Part shown: piece by piece, positions 35,145 through 45,090 of the stretch
How positions within the stretch are numbered: the first letter of the stretch is position 1
How the letters are laid out: the number at the start of each line of letters is the position of its first letter
DNA from: Kibdelosporangium persicum
GTDB lineage: Bacteria; Actinomycetota; Actinomycetes; Mycobacteriales; Pseudonocardiaceae
Length of the DNA stretch: 64,000 nt
Direction of reading: 5' to 3'
NCBI RefSeq assembly: GCF_013280595.1
Contig: NZ_JAAATY010000001.1
Span: 811,987-875,986 of the forward strand
Position numbers and translations under genes: made by a program
Notes under the pieces: generated by a model
Told to the model about the DNA's origin: nothing
The model's database searches: none
The model's input: the letters and a program-made list of their open reading frames with translations, nothing else

Positions 35145-38100
35145 CTACTTCCTGGCCACCCCAACCCGAACTGTTACACCGTCGCCGACCGTGCCCTCGA
35201 CCGCGTCCGCGCCAACCGGACCGTACGACAGTTCTTCGGCCAGGGTTTCCGAAGCGACGAACTTCTCATGGTGCTGAGCGGCCCGCAACACGTCACCGGA
35301 CAGGTCAAGCTGGAGCGAGATCCGGTCCGCCACATCCAAACCAGCCGAGCGGCGCGCCTGCTGCACGACCCGGACCAGGTCGCGCACAAGCCCCTCGTCG
35401 GACAGCTCGGGCGTCACGTCGGTGTCCAGCACGACCAGCCCCGAACCACCCGGCAACGGAGCCGCCACGCCGTGGTCACCGGTGACCAGCCGACGCTCGT
35501 ACTCCCCTTCCAGCAGCTCGATCCCGGCCGCCACGACCGCGCCCGTCGAAGACGTCGACCACTCGCCGGCCTTCACGGCCTTGATCACGGTCTGCACGTC
35601 CTTGCCCAGCCGCGGACCCGCCGCACGCGCGTTCACCACGAGCTCGAAGTGCCCGTGCGCGGCCACATCCGTGGTCAGCTCGACCTGCTTGACGTTCACC
35701 TCGTCCTTCAGCAGCTCGGTGAACGGCTCGAGCACAGCCGCATCCTCCGACGCGATCACCAGACGTGCCAACGGCAACCGCACGCGCAGCTTGTTGGTCT
35801 TACGCAACGACAACGCCGCCGAGGCGACCTGACGCACACGGTCCATCCCGGCAACCAACTCGTCGTCGGCGGGCAGCAAGTCCTCCGACGGCCAGTCGGT
35901 CATGTGCACGGAACGCTCACCGGTCAGCCCACGCCACACCGTCTCCGTGGTCAACGGAAGCAACGGCGCGGCCAGACGGCTCACGACCTCGAGCACCGTG
36001 TGCAGCGTGTCGATCGCGTCCTGGTCACCGGACCAGAAGCGGTCACGAGAGCGCCGCACGTACCAGTTGGTCAGCACCTCCAGGTACTCACGCACCGAGG
36101 CACACGCGCCGGAGATGTCGTACGTCTCCAACGCGACGCGCACCGAAGCGGCCAGATCATGAGTCTTGGCAAGGATGTAGCGGTCGAGCACGTGCTGGCT
36201 GTCGGTCCGCCAGGTCCCCTCCACGCCCTCGGCGTTGGCGTACAACGCAAGGAAGTAGTACGAGTTCCACAGCGGCAGCACTGCCTGCCGGACGGCGTCC
36301 CGGATCCCGCGCTCGGTGACGATCAGGTTGCCACCACGAAGGATCGGCGACGACATCAGGAACCAGCGCATCGCGTCCGAGCCGTCACGCTCGAACACCT
36401 CGTTGACGTCCGGGTAATTGCGCAGCGACTTGGACATCTTCTGCCCGTCGTCGCCGAGCACGATCCCGTGCGCCACACAGGAACGGAACGACGGCCGGTC
36501 GAACAACGCCGTCGCCAGCACGTGCAGCGTGTAGAACCAGCCACGCGTCTGGCCGTTGTACTCGACGATGAAGTCGCCCGGGTAGTGGTGGTCGAACCAG
36601 TCCCGGTTCTCGAACGGGTAGTGCACCTGCGCGAACGGCATCGAGCCGGACTCGAACCAGCAGTCCAGCACCTCCGGCACCCGGCGCATCATCGACTTGC
36701 CGGTCGGGTCGTCCGGGTTCGGCCGGACCAGCTCGTCGATCGCCGGCCGGTGCAGATCCGCCGGCCGCACACCGAAATCACGCTCGAGCTCGTCGAGCGA
36801 ACCGTAGACGTCCGTGCGCGGGTACTCCGGGTTGTCCGAGCGCCACACCGGGATCGGCGAACCCCAGTACCGGTTGCGCGAGATGCCCCAGTCGATCGCG
36901 TTGGCCAGCCACTTGCCGAACTGACCGTCGCGAACGTGCCCGGGAACCCAGTTGATCTCCTGGTTCAGCTCGACCATGCGGTCACGGAACTGGGTCACCG
37001 CAACGAACCACGACGACACCGCGCGCTGGATCAGCGGGTTGTCGCAACGCCAGCAGTGCGGGTACGGGTGGTCGTAGGTCTCGTGCCGCAGCAGCAAGCC
37101 CGCTTCCTTGAGGTCGCGGATGATCACCTTGTTGGCGTCGAACACGTGCATGCCAACGTAAGGCGCGACCTCTTCGGTGAACTCACCGTGCGGGTTGACC
37201 GGGCCGACGACCGTGATGCCCGCGGCGTCCGTGACAACCTTGTCCTCTTCACCGTAAGCCGGTGCGATGTGGACGATGCCCGTACCGTCGTCGGTCGTGA
37301 CGTAGTCCGCCGCGAGAACCTGGTGCGCGTTCGGCTGCTGCCCCTCGAAGAACGGGAACGGCGGCTTGTAGCGGCGCCCGACGAGGTCGCTTCCCTTGTA
37401 CCGCGCGACGATCCGCTCCGCGGCGTCCTCGCCGAGTTCACGCGAGTACGCGGAAACCCGTGCCTCGGCGAGCACAAACTTGCGGCCTTCGTGCTCCACG
37501 GTCACGTAGTCGACGTCCGGGTGCACCGCGGCGGCGAGGTTGCTCGGCAGCGTCCACGGCGTCGTCGTCCAGACCAGCGCCTCTTCGCCGTTGTCCAGCC
37601 GCAGGCTGACCGTCACGGCCGGGTCCTGCCGGTCCTTGTAGACCTCGTCCATTTTGGTCTCGGTGTTGGACAGCGGCGTCTCGCAACGCCAGCAGTACCA
37701 CATCACCTTGAAGCCCTCGTAGACCAAGCCCTTGTCCCACAAGGACTTGAACGCCCACATGACGCTTTCCATGTAGTCGAGGTCGAGCGTCTTGTAGTCG
37801 TTGTCGAAGTCGACCCAGCGGGCCTGGCGGGTGACGTAGTCGCGCCATTCGTCGGTGAACCGCAGCACGGACTTGCGGCACGCGTCGTTGAACGCGGCGA
37901 CACCGAACTGCTCGATGTCCGCCTTGGTCTTGAAGCCGAGTTCCTTCTCGGCGGTCACCTCGGCCGGCATGCCGTGGGTGTCCCAGCCGAACCGGCGTTC
38001 GACGTGCTTGCCGCGCATGGTCTGGAAGCGCGGGACGACGTCCTTGACGTAACCGGTCAGCAGGTGGCCGTAGTGCGGCAGGCCGTTGGCGAACGGCGGG

Positions 38101-38276
38101 CCGTCGTAGAACACGAACTCGTTCGAGCCGTTCTCCCCGGCGGGCCGCGCCTCGACCGAGGCCTGGAAGGTCCGGTCGATCTCCCAGTACTGGAGTACCT
38201 CGGCCTCGAGCTTCGGGAAGGAGGGCTGGGCGGGCACGGTCGCCTCGCCGCCGTGCGTCGCCTTGGGGTACGGCAT
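35145..38276 (-). CDS. ileS: Isoleucyl-tRNA synthetase
   Basis: A class I aminoacyl-tRNA synthetase of 1043 residues charging tRNA-Ile. The HIGH-like motif is GLPHYGH (65-71) and the KMSKS loop is [11 protein letters not shown]. Cys-containing pairs near HCWRCDNP and WYCWRCETP lie in the editing region. The length and motif spacing fit the long eukaryote-like IleS common in actinobacteria. The ATG at 38276 was chosen because the conserved sequence begins shortly after it and GAGAGG lies 9 nt upstream; a longer frame runs into the T-box leader. Confidence 0.96.
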   Translation of the reverse strand: MPYPKATHGGEATVPAQPSFPKLEAEVLQYWEIDRTFQASVEARPAGENGSNEFVFYDGPPFANGLPHYGHLLTGYVKDVVPRFQTMRGKHVERRFGWDTHGMPAEVTAEKELGFKTKADIEQFGVAAFNDACRKSVLRFTDEWRDYVTRQARWVDFDNDYKTLDLDYMESVMWAFKSLWDKGLVYEGFKVMWYCWRCETPLSNTETKMDEVYKDRQDPAVTVSLRLDNGEEALVWTTTPWTLPSNLAAAVHPDVDYVTVEHEGRKFVLAEARVSAYSRELGEDAAERIVARYKGSDLVGRRYKPPFPFFEGQQPNAHQVLAADYVTTDDGTGIVHIAPAYGEEDKVVTDAAGITVVGPVNPHGEFTEEVAPYVGMHVFDANKVIIRDLKEAGLLLRHETYDHPYPHCWRCDNPLIQRAVSSWFVAVTQFRDRMVELNQEINWVPGHVRDGQFGKWLANAIDWGISRNRYWGSPIPVWRSDNPEYPRTDVYGSLDELERDFGVRPADLHRPAIDELVRPNPDDPTGKSMMRRVPEVLDCWFESGSMPFAQVHYPFENRDWFDHHYPGDFIVEYNGQTRGWFYTLHVLATALFDRPSFRSCVAHGIVLGDDGQKMSKSLRNYPDVNEVFERDGSDAMRWFLMSSPILRGGNLIVTERGIRDAVRQAVLPLWNSYYFLALYANAEGVEGTWRTDSQHVLDRYILAKTHDLAASVRVALETYDISGACASVREYLEVLTNWYVRRSRDRFWSGDQDAIDTLHTVLEVVSRLAAPLLPLTTETVWRGLTGERSVHMTDWPSEDLLPADDELVAGMDRVRQVASAALSLRKTNKLRVRLPLARLVIASEDAAVLEPFTELLKDEVNVKQVELTTDVAAHGHFELVVNARAAGPRLGKDVQTVIKAVKAGEWSTSSTGAVVAAGIELLEGEYERRLVTGDHGVAAPLPGGSGLVVLDTDVTPELSDEGLVRDLVRVVQQARRSAGLDVADRISLQLDLSGDVLRAAQHHEKFVASETLAEELSYGPVGADAVEGTVGDGVTVRVGVARK

Positions 38277-38284
38277 TTCCGGGT

Positions 38285-38505
38285 GCCTCTCGCGGTCGTC
38301 TGCCCAACTGGGGACGACACACCAGGTTTTCCCGGCGTACCGCGGTACCACCCCGATTGCTCTCGTCGAAGGAGACAAAAGCCACTCGTTGACGGCTGTG
38401 ACGGGCCTACCCGTCCGGTTCTACTGAGGTCCTGGCGGACCCGTTCTTCCGGAGGCTCCCCGGTGATGGCCGGATCGGTGCCTGTACTCCTAGAGTACAA
38501 ACTCC
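38285..38505 (-). promoter_or_regulatory. ileS: T-box leader of ileS
   Basis: The minus-strand leader contains the hallmark T-box GGGTGGTACCGCG (38341-38354), the bulge that pairs with the uncharged tRNA 3' end. Upstream, GGCCATCACCGGGGAGCC carries ATC, a fitting isoleucine specifier codon, within a short stem I as in the translational T-boxes of actinobacterial ileS. Low tRNA-Ile charging would free the ribosome binding site and raise synthetase production. The stem boundaries are approximate. Confidence 0.85.
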
Positions 38506-38515
38506 GGCAAACGGG

Positions 38516-39283
38516 TTACGAGCGAGCCCTCTGCTGGGCGGCCAGGGTCGCGTCCGGGCTGCACAGCGCGCACGGCGTGAACCCCAGTTCGCGGGCCTCG
38601 GACACCGGCAGCGGCAGCACCGGGCGGTTGCCGAGCCAGACACACGAGCCCAAGTGGTAGCGCGGCCGTTCGTCGATCACGACCACCTGGTCGGCCAGCT
38701 CACTGACGACCAGCAGGTCGGTGGCGTCCGTGCCTTCCTCGGGCGGCTCGATGTCCGGGTCGAACACCGGCTGCTGCACGGCCGTCACCGGCTCGGGCGG
38801 CAGATCGGTGACCGGTTCCTGCACAGCGGTGACCGGTTCCGGCGGGTTCGTGCCGAACGGCGGCTCACCGAAGACCGGCTTCTCGTACGCCGGCCCAGGG
38901 CGTTCCACCGGTTCGATCGGCGTGGCCTTGAGCTGGTTCTCGAACGCCTCGAACGACTCGTCGAACTCCTTGTCGGAGACGGCGTCCGCCGCGGCGGACG
39001 AGGACGTCGCCCGGACCGGAGGAGGCGGCGGGGCCGGCGGCGGCTCCGCCGGGGACGACCCGGCCGGTGGCTCTCCGACCCGCTCGGGCTCGGGCCTCCG
39101 GTCGGCCGCGGGAGCCCCCCGCGACCGACGACGCCTGTTCTGGATCCAGTCGAGCACCAGCAAGGCGCCTGCCACCACGCTGATCAGCACGGAGATCCAT
39201 GCCCACAGCGTGTTGGCCGTGGTCAGCGCCGCGATCAACAGCCCGAGCGACGCCACCACGAGCACCAGGACCAGATACAGCAT
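38516..39283 (-). CDS. Membrane protein with Pro-rich linker and Cys-containing C-terminal motif
   Basis: A 255-residue protein: two adjacent transmembrane segments (about residues 2-21 and 26-46), an Arg-rich stop, a long Pro/Glu/Val-rich linker with repeated PEPVTAVQ(E/Q)PV units, and a compact C-terminal motif RYHLGSCVWLG...ALGFTPCALCSPD-like (His-x3-Cys, later CxxC). The His/Cys pattern resembles the small metal-binding motif of Ada-like and similar proteins. No function is known. It sits between wag31 and ileS at the end of the division cluster. Confidence 0.7.
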   Translation of the reverse strand: MLYLVLVLVVASLGLLIAALTTANTLWAWISVLISVVAGALLVLDWIQNRRRRSRGAPAADRRPEPERVGEPPAGSSPAEPPPAPPPPPVRATSSSAAADAVSDKEFDESFEAFENQLKATPIEPVERPGPAYEKPVFGEPPFGTNPPEPVTAVQEPVTDLPPEPVTAVQQPVFDPDIEPPEEGTDATDLLVVSELADQVVVIDERPRYHLGSCVWLGNRPVLPLPVSEARELGFTPCALCSPDATLAAQQRARS

Positions 39284-39303
39284 CTTCTAGGTCAGACCCT
39301 GGA

Positions 39304-40143
39304 TCAGCCGGCCTCGGCCGCGCGTGGGCCGAACGAGTAGCCCTGCTGGCTGGCCGACCGGCTTCCCTCCGACGACGGTGCCGCCGGTGCGCGGTCCTCC
39401 AGCTCCCGCAAGGACGACTGCAGCAGCGTCTTCAGGCGCGTGCGGTACTCGCGCTCGAAGGTCCGCAGCGTGTCCAGCTTCTTCTCGAGGGTCAGCCGTT
39501 CCTGCTGTGCCGAGCCGATCAGCTCGGTGTGCTTGCGCTGCGCCTCACGCTCCAGCGCGGTCGCCTTGTCACGAGCTTCCCTGGTCAGCGTCTCGGCACG
39601 GGTACGCGCGTCGTTCAGCATGGTCTCGGCCCGCGTACGGGACTCGTTGATCATGGTGTCGGACTTCGAGCGGGCCTCGGAGAGCAGCTGCTCGGCCTTG
39701 GTCCGGGCCTCGGCCAGCATGCTGTCGGACTCGGCCTTGGCCTCGCCGGTCAGCCGGTCGGCCATCTCCTGCGCCAGACCCAGCACCTTGGCCGCCTGGA
39801 CGTGGTGGTCGCCCCCGCCGGCACCGGGGTTGGTCTGCTCCATCGCGCTGGGCGGTGGGACAGGGGTCAGCCGCCGGGACGGCACGGGCTCGTCCACGAC
39901 GCGGGTCGGAGGGCCGGAGGAGAGGTTGGTCCTGGCGTCGTCCAGATCCGCCCGCGCCGACTCGAGCTGCGCATCCAGCTGCTCGACCTGCGCGCGCAGG
40001 TCGTTGTTCTCCTCGATCAGCCGGGCCAGTTCGCCCTCGACCAAGTCGAGGAAAGCGTCAACCTCGTCCTCGTTGTAGCCCCGCTTCCCGATAGGAGGCT
40101 TGCTGAACGCGACGTTATGCACGTCAGCGGGGGTCAACGACAT
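39304..40143 (-). CDS. wag31: DivIVA-like polar growth protein Wag31
   Basis: A 279-residue coiled-coil scaffold that binds curved membrane at cell poles and directs tip growth in actinobacteria. The conserved membrane-binding N-terminus is present ([20 protein letters not shown] and [14 protein letters not shown]), followed by a first coiled coil, a Pro-rich linker (about residues 80-105) and a long C-terminal coiled coil (115-250). The cluster position, downstream of ftsZ, sepF and yggT, is the usual one. Confidence 0.95.
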   Translation of the reverse strand: MSLTPADVHNVAFSKPPIGKRGYNEDEVDAFLDLVEGELARLIEENNDLRAQVEQLDAQLESARADLDDARTNLSSGPPTRVVDEPVPSRRLTPVPPPSAMEQTNPGAGGGDHHVQAAKVLGLAQEMADRLTGEAKAESDSMLAEARTKAEQLLSEARSKSDTMINESRTRAETMLNDARTRAETLTREARDKATALEREAQRKHTELIGSAQQERLTLEKKLDTLRTFEREYRTRLKTLLQSSLRELEDRAPAAPSSEGSRSASQQGYSFGPRAAEAG

Positions 40144-40190
40144 CAGATCACCTCACGCACTCACGGCCTGCGGGCATCCCGGGTTCCCCG

Positions 40191-40475
40191 TCACCCGGGA
40201 TACACCAGTCGCATCCCGATGAACACGACCAGCAGCAGCACCATAATCGATAAGTCCAGTCCTACGCCTCCGATCCGAACCATCGGGATCAACCGACGGA
40301 ACAGACGGACCGGAGGGTCGGTCACTGTGTAGATGGTCTCCAGCGCGACCGCAACCCCGCCCGCCGGATGCCACTCCCGGGCGAACGCCCGGACGAGCTC
40401 CACGATGACACGAGCGGTGAGCAGTAGCCAGAAGGCGAACAACACGTACCAAACGGCTAGAAGCACTGGTTCCAC
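40191..40475 (-). CDS. YggT family membrane protein
   Basis: A 94-residue protein with two transmembrane segments separated by a loop containing TDPPVRLFRRLIP, the family signature. YggT genes commonly lie between sepF and divIVA in Gram-positive bacteria and are thought to support division or osmotic tolerance. It is 19 nt downstream of sepF and 47 nt upstream of wag31. Confidence 0.93.
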   Translation of the reverse strand: MEPVLLAVWYVLFAFWLLLTARVIVELVRAFAREWHPAGGVAVALETIYTVTDPPVRLFRRLIPMVRIGGVGLDLSIMVLLLVVFIGMRLVYPG

Positions 40476-40494
40476 GCTACAACTCTGCCATTCA

Positions 40495-41121
40495 TCAGCC
40501 CCTGCTGGCGAACCCGCCCTCAGCCAGTCTGCGCCGGTCCTCGGCGCTGACGTCGACGTTGGGCGGTGAGATCAAGAACACTTTGTTGGTGACCTTGTCC
40601 ATCGCCCCGCGCAACGCGAAGGCCAGACCGGCCGCGAAGTCCACCAGACGCCGGGCGTCCGCGTCCTCCATCTCGGTCAGGTTCATGATCACCGGAGTGC
40701 CCTCGCGGTAGTGCTCGCCGATCGTCCGGGCCTCGATGTAGCTGGTCGGATGCAGTGTGATGATCCGCCCGAGCGGGGTCGCGGCCGGTGCGGACTCCGG
40801 CACCGGGCGCAGCCGCCCGGCCGGCTCGCGGTGCGGCTCCACCGCGAGTGCGCCGCGCGTCGGCGGCGTGTCCCCAGCCCATGCCGGTCGGCCCCTGCCC
40901 CGGTCGGCTGGCTGGTAGTCCTGCTCGTCGGCCTCCTCACGGAAGCCGGAACGGCGACGGCGCGGGCCACGCTCCGGATACGCTGCGTAGTCGTCCTCGA
41001 CGTACTCCGAGCGGTAGCCGTCGGAGCGGTACGAGCCGTAGCGGTCGTCGTCGCCCTCGTAGTCCTCGTCTTCCGCCGGGACCATCCCGAAGTAGGCCTT
41101 CAGCTTCTGCAAAGCACTCAT
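40495..41121 (-). CDS. sepF: Cell division protein SepF
   Basis: A 208-residue FtsZ-membrane tether. The N-terminal amphipathic helix (MSALQKLKAYFGM) is followed by an acidic Tyr/Arg/Asp-rich linker and the C-terminal SepF fold (IITLHPTSYIEARTIGEHYR, VIMNLTEMEDADARRLVDFA, FLISPPNVDVS). In actinobacteria, which lack FtsA, SepF is the main membrane anchor of FtsZ. Confidence 0.96.
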   Translation of the reverse strand: MSALQKLKAYFGMVPAEDEDYEGDDDRYGSYRSDGYRSEYVEDDYAAYPERGPRRRRSGFREEADEQDYQPADRGRGRPAWAGDTPPTRGALAVEPHREPAGRLRPVPESAPAATPLGRIITLHPTSYIEARTIGEHYREGTPVIMNLTEMEDADARRLVDFAAGLAFALRGAMDKVTNKVFLISPPNVDVSAEDRRRLAEGGFASRG

Positions 41122-41214
41122 GCCGTTGCCTTCCCTCCGCGACTCCCCGGCGTGCGGTACAGCTACCCGATCCAGTCATACCCAAAACCGTGGGGACCCG
41201 GCCGCGAAACGCAC

Positions 41215-41943
41215 TCAGGGTGAGGTTAACGGCCGGTCCCCTAGCAGAGCGGTTCCGACACGCACGCAGGTGGACCCGTGTGCGATGGCGGACTCCAGAT
41301 CGGAGCTCATCCCCGCCGACATCTCGGTCGCGCCGGGGTGATCGTTACGGGTCCGCTCGAAGACCTTCGCCAGCAGGTCAAAGGCATGATCGGCGGACCA
41401 GCCCAGCGGTGCGACGGCCATCACCCCGCGAAGAGCCAGTTCACCCTTCCGGGCTACCCCTTCGGCCAGCGCCGGAACGTCCTCGACCGGGCATCCGCCG
41501 CGCCGCGGGTCACCGTCCAGCGAGACCTGAATGAGGACGTCGAGTGGCGAGTTTCGGTCACCGGCTGTCAACGCCGAGTCCACCGCACGAGCGAGGGCGT
41601 CAGCCAGTCGTGGCGAGTCGACGGACTGCACGACGGACGCCCACCTGACCACCGAACGGGCCTTGTTGCGCTGGAGCTGACCCACCATGTGCCACCGCAC
41701 GTCGACGCCAGGCAGCAGTTCACCGACTGCTTGGGCCTTCGGTCCGGCTTCCTGATCACGGTTCTCGGCCAGGTGGACCAGTCCCAGCCCGGCGAGCAGC
41801 GCGGCGTCCGAAGCCGGGAACCGTTTGGTCACCGGCAGCAACGTCACTTCGTCGGCCGACCGGTTGACCTGCGCACATGCCGCCTCGATGCGATCTTGGA
41901 CGACGCGGATCGCGGCCGCGAGCTGTTCCCGCCGGTTGATCAT
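41215..41943 (-). CDS. YggS-family PLP homeostasis protein
   Basis: A 242-residue PLP-binding protein of the alanine-racemase N-terminal fold (YggS/PLPBP). The PLP lysine is in LLPVTKRFP; HLAENRDQE and WHMVGQLQRNKAR are family motifs, and SAGMSSDLESAI near the end is typical. It maintains PLP balance and has no racemase activity in characterised relatives. The ATG at 41943 overlaps the pgeF stop by 4 nt. Confidence 0.93.
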   Translation of the reverse strand: MINRREQLAAAIRVVQDRIEAACAQVNRSADEVTLLPVTKRFPASDAALLAGLGLVHLAENRDQEAGPKAQAVGELLPGVDVRWHMVGQLQRNKARSVVRWASVVQSVDSPRLADALARAVDSALTAGDRNSPLDVLIQVSLDGDPRRGGCPVEDVPALAEGVARKGELALRGVMAVAPLGWSADHAFDLLAKVFERTRNDHPGATEMSAGMSSDLESAIAHGSTCVRVGTALLGDRPLTSP

Positions 41944-42647
41944 GCCGGATCGACCCAAGTCAGTGCGGCCAATCGCCCAGTGGTCCCTTCCCTGCGGTGA
42001 CTGAACAGTGAACGGTCCTCCACGGTGCACCGTGGATCGATTCCGATCTTGCCTACCCCGATCGCGGCGAGCTGTTCCCAGAGCCCGGCACGAAGATCCA
42101 GACCGGGCTTGCCGGACCTGGTCCGGCACGCGCTGCCGGGCAGGTGTTTGTCTACATCAGCCTGCATGTCCGCCGGAACTTCGTAGCACTGGCCGCACAC
42201 CGACGGCCCGAGCAGAACCTCGATCCGATTCATGCGCGCTCCCGCATCCTTCATCGCCTGGAGGGCCGCCGGCAAGACACCGACACGAGCTCCGACCCGG
42301 CCGGCGTGCACCGCGCCGACGACTCCGGCTTCCGGGTCGGCGAGCAACACCGGCACGCAGTCGGCCACGAGGACCGCGACCGCGATACCCGGCTCGCTCG
42401 TCACGAGCGCGTCGGTCGCTTCGGCCGGCGAGGTCCGCGGGCCGTCGACGACCGTGACCGTCCGGCCGTGCACCTGCTCCATCCAGACCACGTGGTCCTC
42501 GGGGAGCTTCAGATCACGGGCGAGCCGCCGCCGGTTGGCGGCGACGGCCTCCGGGTCGTCGCCGACATGGTCGCCGAGGTTGAACGAGTCGTACGGCTTG
42601 GCGGAAACCCCGCCTGCCCGTGTCGTGACCACCCGCCTGATGCGCAA
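41940..42647 (-). CDS. pgeF: Peptidoglycan editing factor PgeF (YfiH/laccase-domain family)
   Basis: A 235-residue enzyme of the YfiH (DUF152) family, which removes mis-incorporated L-Ser from the peptidoglycan precursor. The metal-site residues are visible in VWMEQVHGR, VADCVPVLLAD, VGAVHAGRVG and GPSVCGQCYEV. The TTG at 42647 was chosen because GGGGAG lies six bases upstream and the protein then begins RIRRVVTTRAGG as in relatives. Longer frames would start inside the ftsZ terminator hairpin. It overlaps yggS by 4 nt. Confidence 0.88.
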   Translation of the reverse strand: MRIRRVVTTRAGGVSAKPYDSFNLGDHVGDDPEAVAANRRRLARDLKLPEDHVVWMEQVHGRTVTVVDGPRTSPAEATDALVTSEPGIAVAVLVADCVPVLLADPEAGVVGAVHAGRVGARVGVLPAALQAMKDAGARMNRIEVLLGPSVCGQCYEVPADMQADVDKHLPGSACRTRSGKPGLDLRAGLWEQLAAIGVGKIGIDPRCTVEDRSLFSHRREGTTGRLAALTWVDPA

Positions 42648-42663
42648 ATCCCACTCCCCATAA

Positions 42664-42714
42664 AAAGACTCGTGAGTGGTTATCAGGGTTAGAACCCCGA
42701 TAACCACTCACGAG
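42664..42714 (-). terminator. Intrinsic terminator after ftsZ
   Basis: CTCGTGAGTGGTTATC (42669-42684) and its exact complement (42699-42714) form a 16-bp stem, extended by GGGTT/AACCC. On the minus strand the stem is followed by TCTTTTTA, a true T-tract and rare in this genome. It lies 10 nt after the ftsZ stop and separates the ftsZ transcript from pgeF. Confidence 0.92.
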
Positions 42715-42724
42715 GATATTCAGG

Positions 42725-44065
42725 TCAGCGACGCATGAAGGGCGGGACGTCGACCTCGTCGTCCGGGTCGTCGGTCACCGGGACCGGCCGGCTGGGCAGG
42801 TGCCCGCGCCCGGCGCCCTCCAGACCGGTCGCCCGCGGACCGGGCAGGCTCGTCGGCCGCTCGGACGGGCGGGGCGCCGCGTACTGCGACGGCGGCGGCT
42901 GCGTCGAGTGCTGCGGGGTGGCCGGCGGGGTGTAGGTGGTCGACGGCGGAGTCGGCGGCTGCGCCTGCAACTGCGGCTGGACCGCCGGCTGCGGCTTCGG
43001 CTCGGGGGCCGGTTGCGGCGCCGGCCGCGACACCTCCCCGGCCTCAGCGGTCGCTGTCGGCGGGTTGGCCGGCGTGCGGGACGCGACCAGTTGCGGGTCG
43101 AGCTTCTTGTGTGTGGGCGTGCCACCGTCGAAGCCCGCGGCGATCACGGTCACCCGGACCTCGTCGCCCAGTGAGTCGTCGATCACCGTACCGAAGATGA
43201 TGTTGGCTTCCGGGTGTGCCGACTCCTGCACCAGCGAGGCGGCCTCGTTGATCTCGAACAGGCCGAGGTCCGAACCACCCGCGATGGCCAGCAGCACCCC
43301 GTGCGCACCGTCCATCGACGCCTCCAGCAGTGGCGAGTTGATCGCCTTCTGCGCCGCCTGGATCGCTCTGCCCTCGCCACGGGACGAGCCGATGCCCATC
43401 AACGCCGAACCGGCGCCGGACATGACGCTCTTCACATCGGCGAAGTCCAGGTTGATCAGACCGGGCGTGGTGATCAGGTCGGTGATGCCCTGGACACCGG
43501 ACAGCAGCACCTCGTCCGCCGAGCGGAACGCGTCCATCAGGCTCACGCCGACGTCGCCGAGCTGAAGCAGCCGGTCGTTCGGGATCACGATCAGGGTGTC
43601 GCACTCGTTGCGCAGCTCGGTGATGCCCTCTTCGGCCTGCCGCGCACGGCGCTTGCCCTCGAAGGAGAACGGCCGCGTGACGACACCGATCGTCAGCGCG
43701 CCGAGCTTGCGCGCGACCGACGCGACGACCGGGGCGCCACCGGTTCCGGTGCCACCACCCTCGCCCGCGGTCACGAACACCATGTCCGCGCCCTTGAGGA
43801 CTTCCTCGATCTCCTCGCGGTGGTCCTCGGCGGCCTTGTGGCCGACCTCGGGATTGGCACCGGCACCGAGGCCGCGGGTCAGTTCACGGCCGATGTCGAG
43901 CTTGACGTCGGCGTCTGACATCAACAGGGCCTGCGCGTCGGTGTTCACCGCGATGAACTCGACACCCTTGAGGCCGACCTCGATCATCCGGTTGACAGCG
44001 TTGACCCCGCCGCCGCCGATACCGACGACCTTGATCACCGCCAAGTAGTTGTGCGGGGGCGTCAT
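42725..44065 (-). CDS. ftsZ: Cell division GTPase FtsZ
   Basis: The tubulin homologue that forms the Z-ring, 446 residues. The GTP-binding tubulin signature GGGTGTG is at 103-109 and the T7 catalytic loop NLDFADV at 205-211. A long Pro/Gln-rich C-terminal linker (about 330-430) leads to the conserved tip [12 protein letters not shown], which binds SepF/FtsW. A GGAGGAAGG site lies upstream of the ATG. The 257-nt gap before it suggests its own promoter. Confidence 0.98.
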   Translation of the reverse strand: MTPPHNYLAVIKVVGIGGGGVNAVNRMIEVGLKGVEFIAVNTDAQALLMSDADVKLDIGRELTRGLGAGANPEVGHKAAEDHREEIEEVLKGADMVFVTAGEGGGTGTGGAPVVASVARKLGALTIGVVTRPFSFEGKRRARQAEEGITELRNECDTLIVIPNDRLLQLGDVGVSLMDAFRSADEVLLSGVQGITDLITTPGLINLDFADVKSVMSGAGSALMGIGSSRGEGRAIQAAQKAINSPLLEASMDGAHGVLLAIAGGSDLGLFEINEAASLVQESAHPEANIIFGTVIDDSLGDEVRVTVIAAGFDGGTPTHKKLDPQLVASRTPANPPTATAEAGEVSRPAPQPAPEPKPQPAVQPQLQAQPPTPPSTTYTPPATPQHSTQPPPSQYAAPRPSERPTSLPGPRATGLEGAGRGHLPSRPVPVTDDPDDEVDVPPFMRR

Positions 44066-44322
44066 CGGTTCCGCCTTCCTCCAGTCATAGGTTCACACGT
44101 GGTTCACGCCGTCTGCGTCCGGCGGCCACGCAAACCCTCAACCTCAACCAGAGATTCAGAGTCATGTCAACCCCGTACGTCCTCAACCGTGGACGGTAAA
44201 GACGGAACGTGCCCGGGTCCAGCAGCCACGCCGTGTGTGACGCAGGCGATCACCCGGCAGCACCAAAAATACCGGGAATCCCGCCGGTCTTCAGATCGCC
44301 CGATCCCACTTCATAGGACGTG
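44066..44322 (-). promoter_or_regulatory. ftsZ: ftsQ-ftsZ spacer, probable ftsZ promoter region
   Basis: This is the only gap of this size in the ftsL-ftsZ string. On the minus strand it contains a consensus TTGACA (44165-44170), but no good -10 at 16-18 nt. Closer to ftsZ is a direct repeat GTGAAC-N5-GTGAAC (44091-44107), 25-42 nt before the start, of unknown meaning. Multiple ftsZ promoters in this position are known in streptomycetes. Confidence 0.4.
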
Positions 44323-45090
44323 TCAGGAAATCGTGGGCAGATCCGGGGCGGCCACGTCGTAGACCTTGCCCGGCCTGGTGAGCAACGCCGCCAGCACCAT
44401 CGCCTTGCGCTCCGAGTCGGCCGCGTTCCCCCACTTCACCAGCTGCCCGTCGACGAGTTTGAGCTGCACGTCGCCCGGGGTCTTCGCGGACAGCGTGACG
44501 ACTCGTTGCTTGAGCTGTGGCGGAATCCTGCCGAGCACGTCGACCACCGCGCGGGTCGCCGGGTCACCGGACCCGAGCGTCGCCACCTCGATCGACGGCA
44601 GTCCAGGTGGCGCCTGCGGCACGACGGCGTAGTCGACTCCGGTCCCGTCCACCATGTGCGCGCCGTCGGCCAGCTTGGCGTACGCCACCGGCTCCCGTTC
44701 GCTGACGATGATCTCCACGGTGCCCGGCCAGGACCGTTCGACGCTCACCTTCGCGACGCGCGGCAAGGTGGCGACCCGCCCGGCGATCTCGTCGGTGTCC
44801 AGCCGGATCAACGGTTTGCCCATCTCCACGGCCGCGACCGCACGCACCTCGTCGGGCGTCAGGCCTTGCGTGCCCTGCACGTCGACCGTGCGGGCGCCGA
44901 GCACCGGCGTGAAGAACACCACGTAGAGCAGTGCGAGCACGCCTACGAAGGCGAGCACGACCGTCCAGCGGCGTATCAACGCCCTGCGGCGCGTGGGCCG
45001 CAGGAGTGCCCGCCGCTCCCTGCGCTCGCGAGCCGCCGCGCCCGCGCTGCTGGCGGGGCGGCGGCTCGCGGGACGCGTGGGGCTCGTCAT
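44323..45090 (-). CDS. ftsQ: Cell division protein FtsQ
   Basis: A 255-residue bitopic membrane protein of the divisome. It has an Arg/Ala-rich cytoplasmic N-terminus, one transmembrane helix (about 43-63) and an extracytoplasmic POTRA domain starting [14 protein letters not shown], followed by the FtsQ beta domain ([19 protein letters not shown]). It links FtsL/FtsB-type proteins and FtsW/FtsI. The ATG overlaps the murC stop by 4 nt. Confidence 0.95.
   Translation of the reverse strand: MTSPTRPASRRPASSAGAAARERRERRALLRPTRRRALIRRWTVVLAFVGVLALLYVVFFTPVLGARTVDVQGTQGLTPDEVRAVAAVEMGKPLIRLDTDEIAGRVATLPRVAKVSVERSWPGTVEIIVSEREPVAYAKLADGAHMVDGTGVDYAVVPQAPPGLPSIEVATLGSGDPATRAVVDVLGRIPPQLKQRVVTLSAKTPGDVQLKLVDGQLVKWGNAADSERKAMVLAALLTRPGKVYDVAAPDLPTIS

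Noticed and set aside
35268-38660. A very long open frame on the plus strand opposite ileS.
   Set aside because: It is antisense to the unmistakable IleS protein, is dominated by Arg/Val/His, and exists because high-GC third positions remove stops in that frame.
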